Source of the DNA: JBJKSO01 sp046703825
GTDB taxonomy: Bacteria > Chloroflexota > Dormibacteria > Aeolococcales > Bog-877
Direction of reading: 5' to 3'
DNA length: 50,930 bases
Assembly: GCA_046703825.1 (NCBI GenBank)
Contig: JBJKSO010000010.1
Coordinates: 1-50,930 of the forward strand
Part shown: piece by piece, positions 1 through 8,886 of the stretch
How the letters are laid out: every line of letters starts with the position of its first letter
Position numbering within the stretch: the first letter of the stretch is position 1
Notes under the pieces: generated by a model
Told to the model about the DNA's origin: nothing
The model's input: the letters and a program-made list of their open reading frames with translations, nothing else
Databases searched by the model: none
Position numbers and translations under genes: made by a program

Positions 1-324
1 TCCCAAGGGCTGCTGGCGGCCGCATTCCGATCGCTGCGCCCGCTGACCGTGCCGGCTGCGGGCACCCGGGTCGGGTGGATCCGGACCATGTGGGCGCGCA
101 GGGTGGCGGTCCGGCTCCGTCGGCCGCTCCGCGGCGTGCTCTGGCCCGGCCCGCGGCTTCGCCTGCAGGGCAAGCTCCTCACCCGCAGGCTGCCGATGCG
201 GCCCGGCACCCCGGTCGCGGAGCTCGCCGTGGTTCCTCCCCGCGCGAGAACCACTCTATATCCGCTCACCGTGGCCCGAGAACTACATGGGCCGCCCTGG
301 TGGTGGCGTCTCCTCCAGCTTTAG
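1..324 (+). CDS. C-terminal fragment of an envelope protein, possibly D-alanyl-D-alanine carboxypeptidase
   Basis: The frame is open from the first base of the window and ends at a TAG at 322-324, so only about 107 C-terminal residues are present. Third codon positions are strongly G/C in this frame, which supports it over the overlapping open frame that runs to 416. The fragment is rich in Arg, Pro and Val with alternating hydrophobic residues, and ends in a tryptophan-rich tail (PPWWWRLLQL). This resembles the beta-rich C-terminal domain and short amphipathic tail of DacF/PBP5-like D,D-carboxypeptidases, which trim peptidoglycan stem peptides in the periplasm. No catalytic motif (SxxK, SxN, KTG) is inside the window, so the family call is only suggestive. 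It could be another exported protein. Confidence 0.4.
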   Translation, partial: SQGLLAAAFRSLRPLTVPAAGTRVGWIRTMWARRVAVRLRRPLRGVLWPGPRLRLQGKLLTRRLPMRPGTPVAELAVVPPRARTTLYPLTVARELHGPPWWWRLLQL

Positions 325-416
325 GGGTCGAGCAGATGTGCGGGCCCGCTGCTAGACTGGCGCGGACGGGTGGCCAACCACTCCTACTCTTCAGCCCACC
401 ACCCATGAGCAGATGA

Positions 417-2714
417 ATGGCGGCGACTAAGCGGGGGACCTCCTCCCGATCGCGCGGTAGCGCCTCGGGCAGGGCTTCGGTCGCCCCCGGAGGGCCCGTC
501 CTCCACCTCACCGCCACCCAGAAGCGCGAGCTGGCCGGGCTCTGCGCCATCGCCGTCGGCGCCATCTGGGTTCTTCTTCTCGGCTTTCCTGCCGCGCCCG
601 GCGCCCACAGCTTCTCCGACCTGGTCACCGCCGGGGTGGGGGTGGGCGGGTGGATCATCGGGATGGCGCTGATAGCCGGCGGGGTGGGCATGCTCGCACT
701 CCGGGCCTCCGAACGCAGCGCCGGTCAGACCCTGGTCGCGCTCTTCGTCACCACCCTGGCGGCCACCTCCATGGCCGCCGTGATCGATCACGCCAGCGGT
801 GGCCTGGTCGGAAGAGAGATCGGGCTGCGGCTGGCGGCGCTGATCGGTGCCCCGGCGGCGCTGGTGGCGCTCGGTGCGGTGGCGCTCGCGGGCTTGGTGG
901 TCGGCTTGGAGCTCTCCCCCTCGCGCGTGTCGGCGGCCGGGTACGCCGCGGGCCGGGTTGCTTTGGGCCGGCTGTTCGCTCCCCGCCCGGGCGGCACGCT
1001 GGCGCGCATCAACCGCGCTTCTGCCCCGATTCCCCCGGCGGCTCATCCCCGGATCGTGGAACCGTTGGGCGTTCAAGAAGCGGAGCCGTCCACACCGCCA
1101 GAAGAGCCTTCGCCCGAGGTCTTCCAACGCATCTTCGAGGGGTTGGACGAGGGAACGGACCCGGATCCCCCGATTCCCGCTCGCACCCCTGAGCCCGAGG
1201 CTCAGCTGCTGGGCAAGGTGGCCGGCGCCGACCAGGTGGACCAAATCGACGAGCCGGATGGCGAGGAACCCGAGCCGAGCTGGGTCCTGCCGGGTCTGGA
1301 GATGCTGGACTCGATCCGGGGCAAGCGCGAGCGGCTGCGGGACGAGATCCGGACCCGGATCAAGACCATCGAGACCACTCTCGAGAACTTTGGCGTGGAG
1401 TCCAAGGTGACCGGCTGCAATGCCGGGCCGACCGTCACCCAGTACGAGCTGCAGCCCGGCCCCGGGGTCCCGGTGCGGCGGGTGCTGGCCTACCAAACCG
1501 ACTTGGCTCTCGCCCTGGCCGCCCCGATCCGGATCCAGGCACCCATCCCGGGCAAGTCGGCGATCGGCATCGAGGTGCCCAACAAGGCGGCCCAGCTGGT
1601 GACGCTGAAGGAGGTGGTCCAGTCACCGAGCTTCACCGGCTTCAAGAGCCACTTGGCCGTGGCCCTGGGCGCGGACGTCAGCGGCAGGCCGGTGATTGGC
1701 GATCTAGCGGCCATGCCCCACTTGCTGATCGCAGGCGCCACCGGGTCGGGGAAGAGTGTCTGCATCAACGCGGTACTGGCCGGCCTTCTGATGCAGTCGT
1801 CGCCAGGGGATATGCGTCTCATCCTGGTGGACCCCAAGCGGGTGGAACTCAGCAACTTCTCCGGCCTGCCCCACCTGCTGGTGCCGGTAGTGGTCGAGCC
1901 TGACGGCGCGGTGGCGTCGCTGCGCTGGGCGGTGGTGGAGATGGAACAGCGCTACAAGCTCTTCGCCGGCCACGGGGCCCGCAACATCAGCGTCTTCAAC
2001 GAGCGGGCTCCCCAACTCGGGCTCAGGCCTCTGCCCAAGATCGTCATCGTCATCGACGAACTGGCCGACCTGATGATGGTCGCCGCCAGCGAGATCGAAG
2101 ATCTGATCTGCCGGATCGCCCAGCTGGCCCGAGCAGTGGGTATTCACCTGATCGTCGCCACCCAGCGGCCCTCGGCGGACATCATCACCGGCCTTATCAA
2201 GGCCAACATCCCTTCGCGGGTGGCGTTCGCCGTCAGCAGCGGCGTCGACTCGCGGGTGATCCTGGACGAGATGGGGGCCGAGAAGCTGCTGGGACGGGGC
2301 GACATGCTCTACCTGCCGATCGACGCCGGTAAGGCGGTGCGGCTCCAGGGGGCCTTCGTCTCCGACCGAGAGCTGGACCAGCTGATCGGGTACTGGAAGT
2401 CTCAGGGCCAACCCCGCTACCAGGAGGAGATCCTGCAGGCGGCGGCGCTGGCACCTGAGCGTCGCGACGGCACCGCCCGCCGCGATCCCCTGTTCGAGCG
2501 GGCGGGACGGATAGTGATCGGGGAGGGACGGGGTGCGGCCTCGCTGCTGCAGCGCAAGCTCAACGTCGGCTACACCCGCGCCGCCCGGCTGATCGACCAG
2601 CTGGCGGAGGCGAGGGTGGTCGGGCCCTACGAGGGCAGCAAGTCGCGCGAGGTGCTGATGAACATGGCGGACTTCGAGCAGCTGCTGGACGGAGGCGGCG
2701 ACGAGGAGGAGTAG
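417..2714 (+). CDS. ftsK: DNA translocase FtsK/SpoIIIE
   Basis: This 765-residue protein is a hexameric, ATP-driven DNA pump that clears chromosome DNA from the closing division septum. Hydrophobic membrane segments occupy about residues 40-160, followed by a Pro/Glu-rich linker to about 300. The motor has a Walker A (GATGSGKS) near residue 440 and a Walker B (VIVIDELADLMM) near 543, then the conserved ATQRPS motif. A winged-helix gamma domain (about residues 690-760, RKLNVGYTRAARLIDQL) would read chromosome polarity signals. The ATG at 417 has no clear Shine-Dalgarno and directly abuts the stop of a three-codon ORF (405-416). A TAGACT at 353-358 is a possible -10. The linker is short compared with E. 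coli FtsK and resembles SpoIIIE-type proteins. Confidence 0.96.
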   Translation: MAATKRGTSSRSRGSASGRASVAPGGPVLHLTATQKRELAGLCAIAVGAIWVLLLGFPAAPGAHSFSDLVTAGVGVGGWIIGMALIAGGVGMLALRASERSAGQTLVALFVTTLAATSMAAVIDHASGGLVGREIGLRLAALIGAPAALVALGAVALAGLVVGLELSPSRVSAAGYAAGRVALGRLFAPRPGGTLARINRASAPIPPAAHPRIVEPLGVQEAEPSTPPEEPSPEVFQRIFEGLDEGTDPDPPIPARTPEPEAQLLGKVAGADQVDQIDEPDGEEPEPSWVLPGLEMLDSIRGKRERLRDEIRTRIKTIETTLENFGVESKVTGCNAGPTVTQYELQPGPGVPVRRVLAYQTDLALALAAPIRIQAPIPGKSAIGIEVPNKAAQLVTLKEVVQSPSFTGFKSHLAVALGADVSGRPVIGDLAAMPHLLIAGATGSGKSVCINAVLAGLLMQSSPGDMRLILVDPKRVELSNFSGLPHLLVPVVVEPDGAVASLRWAVVEMEQRYKLFAGHGARNISVFNERAPQLGLRPLPKIVIVIDELADLMMVAASEIEDLICRIAQLARAVGIHLIVATQRPSADIITGLIKANIPSRVAFAVSSGVDSRVILDEMGAEKLLGRGDMLYLPIDAGKAVRLQGAFVSDRELDQLIGYWKSQGQPRYQEEILQAAALAPERRDGTARRDPLFERAGRIVIGEGRGAASLLQRKLNVGYTRAARLIDQLAEARVVGPYEGSKSREVLMNMADFEQLLDGGGDEEE

Positions 2715-2725
2715 CCGCTACTCTT

Positions 2726-3226
2726 GTGCCGGTGGCAGCCAGCGAGCACTCATTCGATGTGGTCTCCGACTTCGACCGGCAGGAACTGGTCAACGCGGTC
2801 GAGCAGGCGCGCCGCGAGATCGCCAACCGCTACGACTTCAAAGGGGTGACCGCCGAGCTGGACTTGGGCGACAAGGAGATCTCGCTTCTGGCCAGCTCGG
2901 AGTCGCGCGCCGATGCGGCACTGGACGTGCTCGAGAGCAAATTGCTCCGCCGGGGTCTGTCGCTCAAGATCCTCAAGCCGGGCAAGTACGAGCCTGCCGC
3001 GCGGGGTAACGTGCGCCGGGTGATCGAACTCCAGCGGGGAATCGGCGAGGACAGCGCCCGCGACCTGAGCAAGCGCATCCGTACCGCTCACCCCAAGGTG
3101 CAGGTACGCGTCCAAGGACCGGAGCTGCGGGTCGTGAGCAAGGACAAGGACACTCTGCAGGCGGTCATCCGCGACCTGCAGGCGCTGGACCTCGACCTTC
3201 CACTCCAGTTCACGAATTACCGGTGA
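2726..3226 (+). CDS. yajQ: YajQ family nucleotide-binding protein
   Basis: The 166-residue protein aligns with the YajQ/DUF520 family along its full length: an N-terminal SFDVVSDFDRQE segment, RYDFKG near residue 34, and the closing LPLQFTNYR. These proteins have two ferredoxin-like domains, bind nucleotides, and in some Proteobacteria act as cyclic-di-GMP effectors. That role is not shown here, although an HD-GYP protein lies nearby. It follows ftsK by 11 bases. An AGGAGG at 2705-2710 lies rather far from the GTG at 2726. A second in-frame GTG at 2732 gives the more family-typical start MAASEHSFDVVS. The stop overlaps the next gene's GTG, implying translational coupling. Confidence 0.9.
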   Translation: MPVAASEHSFDVVSDFDRQELVNAVEQARREIANRYDFKGVTAELDLGDKEISLLASSESRADAALDVLESKLLRRGLSLKILKPGKYEPAARGNVRRVIELQRGIGEDSARDLSKRIRTAHPKVQVRVQGPELRVVSKDKDTLQAVIRDLQALDLDLPLQFTNYR

Positions 3227-3741
3227 CCGGGTCCGCTCCCCTGGGGGGCGACCCCGCGCCGCTCAGCCCATTGGCTGAGGCCTTTCCTCGGGCCGCCGAG
3301 CTGATCTCTCGCGCGACCCAGCGCCGCCTCACGCTGGCGGTGGCCGAATCCTGCACTGGCGGACTGCTCGGGGCCGCCCTGAGCGCGCCGGCGGGGAGTT
3401 CCTCAGCCTTTTTGGGCGGGATCATCGCCTACTCGAACACCATCAAGGAGGACCTGCTCGGAGTCCCGCGCGACCTGATCACGAGCCATGGCGCCGTGAG
3501 CGCCGAGGTGGCTCGCGCCATGGCCGAAGGGGCCCGGCTTCGGCTTCACTCGCATCTGGCGGTGGGGATCACCGGGGTGGCGGGACCCGGAGGCTCGGAG
3601 GCCAAACCCCCGGGCTTGATCTACGTTGCCGTGGCGGGCGCGGATGGCGCCGCCACCCTGACCCAGGACCGGGGCCGCCACCTCAACCGGGTCTTCGCCA
3701 CCCGGGTGGCGATCGAGCTGCTGCTTTCCGAGATCACCTAG
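3223..3741 (+). CDS. pncC: Nicotinamide-nucleotide amidase, CinA C-terminal domain type
   Basis: This 172-residue protein is a stand-alone CinA C-terminal domain. Such enzymes deamidate nicotinamide mononucleotide to nicotinate mononucleotide in pyridine nucleotide salvage. Visible family motifs are AESCTGG (about residues 42-48, with the nucleophilic Ser), the following GGIIAYSN stretch, and TGVAGPGG near residue 119. The N-terminal COG1058/MoaB-like domain of full-length CinA is absent. The GTG start overlaps the yajQ stop (GTGA). A cinA homologue between spoIIIE and recA is also the Firmicutes arrangement. The stop codon lies inside a CCTAGGCG repeat. Confidence 0.92.
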   Translation: MTGSAPLGGDPAPLSPLAEAFPRAAELISRATQRRLTLAVAESCTGGLLGAALSAPAGSSSAFLGGIIAYSNTIKEDLLGVPRDLITSHGAVSAEVARAMAEGARLRLHSHLAVGITGVAGPGGSEAKPPGLIYVAVAGADGAATLTQDRGRHLNRVFATRVAIELLLSEIT

Positions 3742-3758
3742 GCGTTAGTGCCTAGGCG
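3737..3758. repeat. Direct repeat of CCTAGGCG
   Basis: The octamer CCTAGGCG occurs at 3737-3744 and again at 3751-3758, a 14-base period. The first copy contains the pncC stop codon. A TACGAT at 3764-3769 just downstream could be the -10 of doxX, so the repeats could be an operator. The same core recurs upstream of recA at about 7534. Function is unknown. Confidence 0.4.
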
Positions 3759-3804
3759 GCAGGTACGATTGATCTTGAGTCATCCCGGGCAAGGGAGGTG
3801 AATC

Positions 3805-4269
3805 ATGCAGCGCAAGGATGTGGGCCTGCTCCTGGTCCGCCTCGGGGTCGGCACGACCTTGGTGGTGCATGGGCTGCCCAAGCTGTTTGGTGGGGACGGC
3901 AAGCAGCCACCAGGGTGGCTGAGCCGCTACCTAGGTCAGAACTACGCTCCCGGGTGGGAGAAGAGTGGACACGAGAACTTTGCCGCAGCGCTGGGGCGTA
4001 TGGGCATCCCCAACCCCGAGGCGGGCGCGTTCTTGAGCGGGGTGGCCGAGGCAGCTGGGGGTGCAGCGCTCGTAGCTGGATTCATGACCCCGTTGGCGGC
4101 AGCCGCAATCTGCGCCAACCTCGGAGTGGCCATCCGCAAAGCCCACTGGAGCGTCGGTTTCTTCGGGCAGGGCGGTTACGAGCTAGCCTTCGCTCTCGGC
4201 ATGGGGTCATTGGCGATCCTGCTCGCCGGCCCGGGCGCCATCTCGATCGACCGGCTGATCAGCCACTAG
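3805..4269 (+). CDS. DoxX family membrane protein
   Basis: This 154-residue integral membrane protein of the DoxX/DoxD superfamily has a hydrophobic N-terminal helix (GLLLVRLGVGTTLVVHGLPKLFG) with the family's conserved HGLPKLFG turn, two central helices around residues 85-120, and a C-terminal helix near 130-148. The family includes quinone-linked subunits and redox-associated proteins, but no specific activity can be assigned. An excellent ribosome binding site (GGGAGGTGA, 3793-3801) precedes the ATG at 3805. A loop enriched in Gly, Pro and Trp (about residues 30-55) is predicted to be extracytoplasmic. The gene is probably transcribed from its own promoter near 3764. Confidence 0.85.
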   Translation: MQRKDVGLLLVRLGVGTTLVVHGLPKLFGGDGKQPPGWLSRYLGQNYAPGWEKSGHENFAAALGRMGIPNPEAGAFLSGVAEAAGGAALVAGFMTPLAAAAICANLGVAIRKAHWSVGFFGQGGYELAFALGMGSLAILLAGPGAISIDRLISH

Positions 4270-4391
4270 CCGGCGCGACCCGGCGCTGCGGGAAACGCAC
4301 CGGCTTGTCGAGGGCTAAGCTCTCCTGAGGATGCGGCCTACCCGCCTCGCGGCAAGGGCATGAGTTTCCCGCTGCGCGCCCGCCCTAAGCG

Positions 4392-7300
4392 GTGGGGGAC
4401 CCGTTGAGGCCTGCGGCCGCGGCTGTGAGGCGGCGCTCCCTGCTGCTGCGCGCTCTGCGCTGGCGGTTGGGTGCCAGCGCCGGGGTCTTGGTGATCGCCA
4501 CGGTGGCCACCCTGGCGGCGGCCTTCGGGCCTATCTACACCGCCGGCGCGGATCAGACAGTGCTGCACACAACCTTCAAGCAGGCAGGGGCGACCACAAC
4601 CGCGCTCACGTCCATCGGGCTGATCGAAAGTCCGACAGCGGCGCAGCAGGGCCTCGGCGCCGAGAGGCTCGGAGCCCAGGCCGGACTGCACAGCTGGTTC
4701 TCCAAGCCGGTCCTGACCGTGGATGCCGGACTGATCATGTCCGGTCTCAAGTACGTTCCCCACGTCGGGTACAAGAACTTCCCCAACCAGCTGCCTCCCC
4801 GCTACCAGGGTGACCTGGTATGGCGCCCTGGGGTGTGCCGTCACCTGGTCTTCGTAGCCGGGCACTGCCCTGCGGGCTATGGCCAGGTGCTGCTCACCGC
4901 CCGCACCGCCAAGGCGCTGGGGACCCATCTGGGCGGCACCTTCAAGGCGCCCAGCTCGCCTTTACTCAAGGTGGTGGGAATCGTCCTCCCCGCGAACATC
5001 GCCAAGCCTTACTGGTTGGGCGACAACTACTTCGGCTTCGACCCGACTGCCACCTTCCCCAGCCTGGACGCCTTCTGGGCCACCCGTGCCACCCTGGCCG
5101 GCCTGCCGGCGATCGCCATCCTCCAGTACCCGGTGGCGGTGGCCCGGACCGCCGCTCAGAGCATCCCCCGATGGAAGGCGGCCATCGCCCGGTTCGATCA
5201 CCTGGCAATCACCGAGCAGGGGATGACCATCAGCGGCCAGGTGGGCCTGACGATCTCCGCCTACCTCAGACAGGCGGCTCTCATGGCCGCGATCGTAGCG
5301 GTCGTCGATTTGCAGCTGGTGCTGCTGTGCCTGTTCCTCCTCTACGGTCTGGTCGCACGCACCACCGAGGCCCGCCGCCGTGAGGTGGCGCTGGCGAAGC
5401 TGCGCGGCCTGCCCAGCCGGCAGGTATTGAGCCATGGCTTAGGGGAGCCCCTGGCACTGGTCACCCTGGCGCTACCCCTGGGCCTGCTCCTGGCCTGGGG
5501 CGCCTACCAACTACTGGCCGGGCCGGTGCTGGAGGGAGCGTCCACTTATTTCAGCCCACTGACGCTGCTGGCGGCGCTGGCGGCGTTCGCGGGCGGCCTC
5601 GCCGCCACCGCGGTGGGGGCGCGCCGGATTCTGCGTAGACCGCTGCAGGAGGAGTTGCTCTCCGGCGACCCGCGGCCCTCGCCGCTGGTAATCGCGGTGG
5701 GCGACGGAGTCGCGGTGGCACTGGCGGTGGCGGCGGTGGCTGAGCTGGCTACGGCAGGCTTGCTCAGCGGGAATCACCCCAACTCCATTTCCCTTTTTGC
5801 CCCGGCGCTGTTGGGGGTGATGGTGGCCCTCTTGGGGATCCGCATGCTTCCCATCGGGTATCGCTGGCTGGTGCGCAAGACAGCTGGCTCCACTTCGGTT
5901 GCCACCTCGCTGGCAGTGCGCCAGGCCCAGCGCCGCCCCTCCACTGTGCGCCAAGCGCTGGTCCTCACGGTCGCCACCGGCCTGGTTTGCTTCTCCGTCT
6001 GCTGCTGGTTCGTCGCGGGCCGCAACCGCACCGCCGTCGGCCAGGTCAGCGCCGGCGCTCCGGCGGTGCTGCAGGTCCAGTCGGGGACCGAGGTCAACTT
6101 CCTCAACGCCGTGCGCGAGGTCGACCCCAGCGGTCGGCACGCAATGGCCGCCGAGGAGCTCAAGTCGCCGCTGGCCAACCAAACCATGCTCGCCGTGGAC
6201 CCGCGCGCCCTGGGACGGATCGCGTTCTGGCCTGCTTCCAAACGGGGGCTGAACCGGGCCAGGATGGTGCGTTGGCTGTCGCCGGCTGTGCCCGCCCCCC
6301 TGGTTCTGACGGGAAGCAAGGCGCGGATGGCGGTCGACCTGATCACGCCGATCTACCCGCCGCCGGACCTGCAGTTCAACCTGATCGACAACGCCGGCAA
6401 CCTCAGCGTGGCTGACTTCGGATACCTGCGAGCCGGTACCCACCTCTACACCGCGTCACTACCCGGCGCCTGCTTCTACGGCTGCCGCGTGACCAGCCTG
6501 ACGCCCTACTGGTATCCGCTGGCGGTGGGCCCGCAGCACAGCCACTTCGCGCTCTCGCTGTCCAACCTCCGCTACCTGGCCGGCAGGCGCTGGATCAGGC
6601 CACATGCTCCCGTTGACCAGACCTCCTTCTGGCAATCGGGCGCCCAGGGCGCCGCGGTCTCGGGCGGCGGCGGTAGCGACCCGGTGTTCCGCTTCTCCGA
6701 GAACGCGTCCCTGCTGCTGCCTCCCTCCGTGGTGCCGGCGCCGCTGCCTGGTGTCCTCCCGGGGCTGGCGACCAAGGCGGACGGGCTGGGCAGCACCAAG
6801 GTCGTCTCACTGCAGAACTTCGATGGCACCTTCATGAACGTCAACGTTCACTACAAGCTGTCTTCGCTTCCCGGGCTCGGGCCCTACGGCTATCTGGTGA
6901 GCTTGCCGCTGACTCTGGACGCAGAGTCGAGCAACCCGGCCAACGTCACCGAGTACGTCTGGCTCAGTGCCGGCGCCCCGGCCGGGATCGAACATGCCCT
7001 GGCGCGGCACGGCGTGCAGGTGCTTTCGGTGCACTATGCCGAGCAGACGGTCAACAACCTCAATCACGAAGGCGTCGCTTTGGCCTACCAGTTCTTCCTG
7101 TTCGCGGCCGCGTCGGCGGCCTTGCTGGCGGCGGGGGTGGTGATGGTCTCGCTCTTCATCAGCGCCCGCCGGCGCAGCTTCGAGCTGGCGGTGCTGCGGG
7201 CGTCCGGCATCCCCTCTGCGACGCTGCTCCGGGCCTTGCTGGTGGAGCAGTTGCTGGTGGTGATTCCCGGGATGGTCCTGGGAGTGGTCTCCGGGCTGCT

Positions 7301-7502
7301 CTCTGCGACGCTGGTGCTACCGGCCGCACCGGAGTTCCCCTCCACGCTGGGCCTACCGCCCTTGAACCTCACCCTCCCGGCCGCACCGCTGGTCGCTCTG
7401 GCGCTGATCTTGGCCGCCTCCCTGTTCGCCGCTGCCCGGATCGCCTCCGGGCGGGTGATGCGCGGCGCAGACGTGGAGCGCCTGCGGATGGAGCTGCAGT
7501 AA
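4392..7502 (+). CDS. Large FtsX-like (MacB-type) ABC permease
   Basis: This 1036-residue membrane protein has two FtsX-like permease units. An N-terminal transmembrane helix (about residues 22-42) is followed by a large extracytoplasmic domain to about 285. The first FtsX domain, around 290-420, contains the cytoplasmic loop TEARRREVALAKLRGLPSRQVL, the classic EVALLKALG-like region. After more membrane segments and a second extracytoplasmic domain, a second FtsX unit starts near 895 (SFELAVLRASGIP). Such permeases drive mechanotransmission, lipoprotein release or peptide export with a MacB-like ATPase, but none is encoded nearby. The GTG at 4392 follows an in-frame TAA at 4386; TTG 4404 is an alternative start. 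Substrate unknown. Confidence 0.85.
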   Translation: MGDPLRPAAAAVRRRSLLLRALRWRLGASAGVLVIATVATLAAAFGPIYTAGADQTVLHTTFKQAGATTTALTSIGLIESPTAAQQGLGAERLGAQAGLHSWFSKPVLTVDAGLIMSGLKYVPHVGYKNFPNQLPPRYQGDLVWRPGVCRHLVFVAGHCPAGYGQVLLTARTAKALGTHLGGTFKAPSSPLLKVVGIVLPANIAKPYWLGDNYFGFDPTATFPSLDAFWATRATLAGLPAIAILQYPVAVARTAAQSIPRWKAAIARFDHLAITEQGMTISGQVGLTISAYLRQAALMAAIVAVVDLQLVLLCLFLLYGLVARTTEARRREVALAKLRGLPSRQVLSHGLGEPLALVTLALPLGLLLAWGAYQLLAGPVLEGASTYFSPLTLLAALAAFAGGLAATAVGARRILRRPLQEELLSGDPRPSPLVIAVGDGVAVALAVAAVAELATAGLLSGNHPNSISLFAPALLGVMVALLGIRMLPIGYRWLVRKTAGSTSVATSLAVRQAQRRPSTVRQALVLTVATGLVCFSVCCWFVAGRNRTAVGQVSAGAPAVLQVQSGTEVNFLNAVREVDPSGRHAMAAEELKSPLANQTMLAVDPRALGRIAFWPASKRGLNRARMVRWLSPAVPAPLVLTGSKARMAVDLITPIYPPPDLQFNLIDNAGNLSVADFGYLRAGTHLYTASLPGACFYGCRVTSLTPYWYPLAVGPQHSHFALSLSNLRYLAGRRWIRPHAPVDQTSFWQSGAQGAAVSGGGGSDPVFRFSENASLLLPPSVVPAPLPGVLPGLATKADGLGSTKVVSLQNFDGTFMNVNVHYKLSSLPGLGPYGYLVSLPLTLDAESSNPANVTEYVWLSAGAPAGIEHALARHGVQVLSVHYAEQTVNNLNHEGVALAYQFFLFAAASAALLAAGVVMVSLFISARRRSFELAVLRASGIPSATLLRALLVEQLLVVIPGMVLGVVSGLLSATLVLPAAPEFPSTLGLPPLNLTLPAAPLVALALILAASLFAAARIASGRVMRGADVERLRMELQ

Positions 7503-7548
7503 CGGAAACTCCGACCGCGAACCGCCGGCCGCGCCTAGGCGGACGTGA

Positions 7549-7572
7549 TTGGCACCTATGATCTGCTACACT
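7549..7572 (+). promoter_or_regulatory. Probable recA promoter with a short spacer
   Basis: TTGGCA (7549-7554) and TACACT (7567-7572) are separated by 12 bases. The LexA-type operator begins three bases after the -10 candidate, so a start near 7579 would lie in the operator. The same 12-base layout appears upstream of lexA. A TATGAT at 7557-7562 is an alternative -10. Confidence 0.45.
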
Positions 7573-7574
7573 AC

Positions 7575-7588
7575 CGAACATCTGTTCC
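7575..7588. promoter_or_regulatory. LexA-type SOS box at recA
   Basis: CGAACATCTGTTCC matches the Bacillus/actinobacterial SOS box CGAAC-N4-GTTYC. The two half-sites GAAC and GTTC are perfect and separated by four bases. It sits between the probable -10 and the recA start, where bound LexA would block transcription. Confidence 0.85.
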
Positions 7589-7630
7589 GGCCCCCGCGGC
7601 CGCGCCTGAGAGGGGAGGTTCCATCACAAC

Positions 7631-8752
7631 ATGAGCGCTACACTCGAGCTGACTGGACGGGCTAGCGTGCAGGCCCTGCGTGAGGAGAAGGAGTCGGCCC
7701 GGGTGAGTGCAGAGAGGGAGCGGGCTCTGGGCGCCGCCCTGAGCCAGATTGAGCGCAGCTACGGCAAGGGCGCCATCATGCGCCTGGGCGAAGGCTCTGG
7801 GCAGAGGGGCATCGAGGTCGTCTCGACGGGGGCACTGACCCTGGACTTGGCGCTCGGAGTCGGAGGGCTCCCCAAGGGCCGCATCGTCGAGATTTACGGA
7901 CCAGAATCCTCCGGCAAGACCAGCCTCAGCCTGCATATCGTCGCCGAAGCCCAGAAGCAGGGCGGGGTGGCCGCCTTCATCGACGCCGAGCATGCGCTCG
8001 ATCCCTCCTACGCTGCCCGGATCGGGGTCAACACTGATGAGCTGCTGATCTCCCAGCCTGACACTGGGGAGCAGGCGCTCGAGATAGTGGAGGTGCTGGT
8101 CCGGAGCCAGGCCGTCGACGTTGTCGTCGTCGACTCGGTGGCTGCCCTCGTGCCCAAGGCCGAGATCGATGGGGAGATGGGCGACAGCCACGTCGGACTT
8201 CAAGCCCGGCTCATGTCCCAGGCGATGCGCAAGCTGACCGGCGCCATCAGCCGCTCTAACTGCATCGTCATCTTCATCAACCAGCTCCGCGAAAAGGTCG
8301 GGGTCATGTTCGGCAATCCCGAAGTAACCTCAGGCGGTCGCGCGCTCAAGTTCTATGCCTCGGTACGGCTCGACATCCGCAAGATCGACTCGCTCAAGCA
8401 GGGACTCGACGTGATCGGGAGTCGGGTGAAGGTGCGCGTGGTCAAGAACAAGGTGGCCGCTCCCTTCCGGTCGGCGGAACTCGACCTGCTCTACAACGAG
8501 GGCATCTCCTACCCGGGCAGCGTTCTGGATGCCGCCCTCGACGCCGGCGTGGTGGACAAGTGTGGAGCCTGGTGTAGCTACGGCGACACCCGGCTCGGTC
8601 AGGGCCGGGACAACGTGCGCGAGCTCCTGCGCGGCAACACCGACCTGCTGGGTGAAATCGCGACCAAGGTGCGCCAGGCCGTGATCGGAGAGCCGGTGAC
8701 TGCAGGGATCGAAGGCGAGTCGGGTCCGGTCGGGGCCGCCGCCAGCGCCTGA
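7631..8752 (+). CDS. recA: Recombinase RecA
   Basis: This 373-residue protein forms filaments on single-stranded DNA, catalyses strand exchange and triggers LexA self-cleavage. The Walker A GPESSGKT lies near residues 90-97, with the following DAEHALDPSYA and the VVVDSVAALVPKAEI Walker B region. The DNA-binding loop segment (GVMFGNPEVTSGGRALKF) is intact and no intein is present. The N-terminus is about 30 residues longer than E. coli RecA before the conserved ALSQIERSYGKGAIMRLG; the ATG at 7631 is used because GAGAGGGGAGG lies upstream. The acidic C-terminal tail is short. A LexA box upstream indicates SOS control. Confidence 0.98.
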   Translation: MSATLELTGRASVQALREEKESARVSAERERALGAALSQIERSYGKGAIMRLGEGSGQRGIEVVSTGALTLDLALGVGGLPKGRIVEIYGPESSGKTSLSLHIVAEAQKQGGVAAFIDAEHALDPSYAARIGVNTDELLISQPDTGEQALEIVEVLVRSQAVDVVVVDSVAALVPKAEIDGEMGDSHVGLQARLMSQAMRKLTGAISRSNCIVIFINQLREKVGVMFGNPEVTSGGRALKFYASVRLDIRKIDSLKQGLDVIGSRVKVRVVKNKVAAPFRSAELDLLYNEGISYPGSVLDAALDAGVVDKCGAWCSYGDTRLGQGRDNVRELLRGNTDLLGEIATKVRQAVIGEPVTAGIEGESGPVGAAASA

Positions 8753-8886
8753 GGCCCGGGGTGAGACCAATCGTTCGCGCTAGAATTTCACTCGCTTATA
8801 TCTAAATTCTCATTCCCCTCAGCGCATCAGAGTGGGGGTGATGCCGGCTCAGGGTTAGGGCCCGGCCGGCACTGCGAGGTGAGGCC

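Noticed and set aside
75..416. 113-codon open frame ending right before the ftsK ATG
   Set aside because: Third-position GC bias favours the frame ending at 324; this one is Ala/Pro/Arg-rich without motifs.
384..1496. Long open frame on the - strand opposite ftsK
   Set aside because: It is antisense to a clear FtsK gene, Pro/Arg/Gly-rich, has no motif, and is a by-product of high GC.
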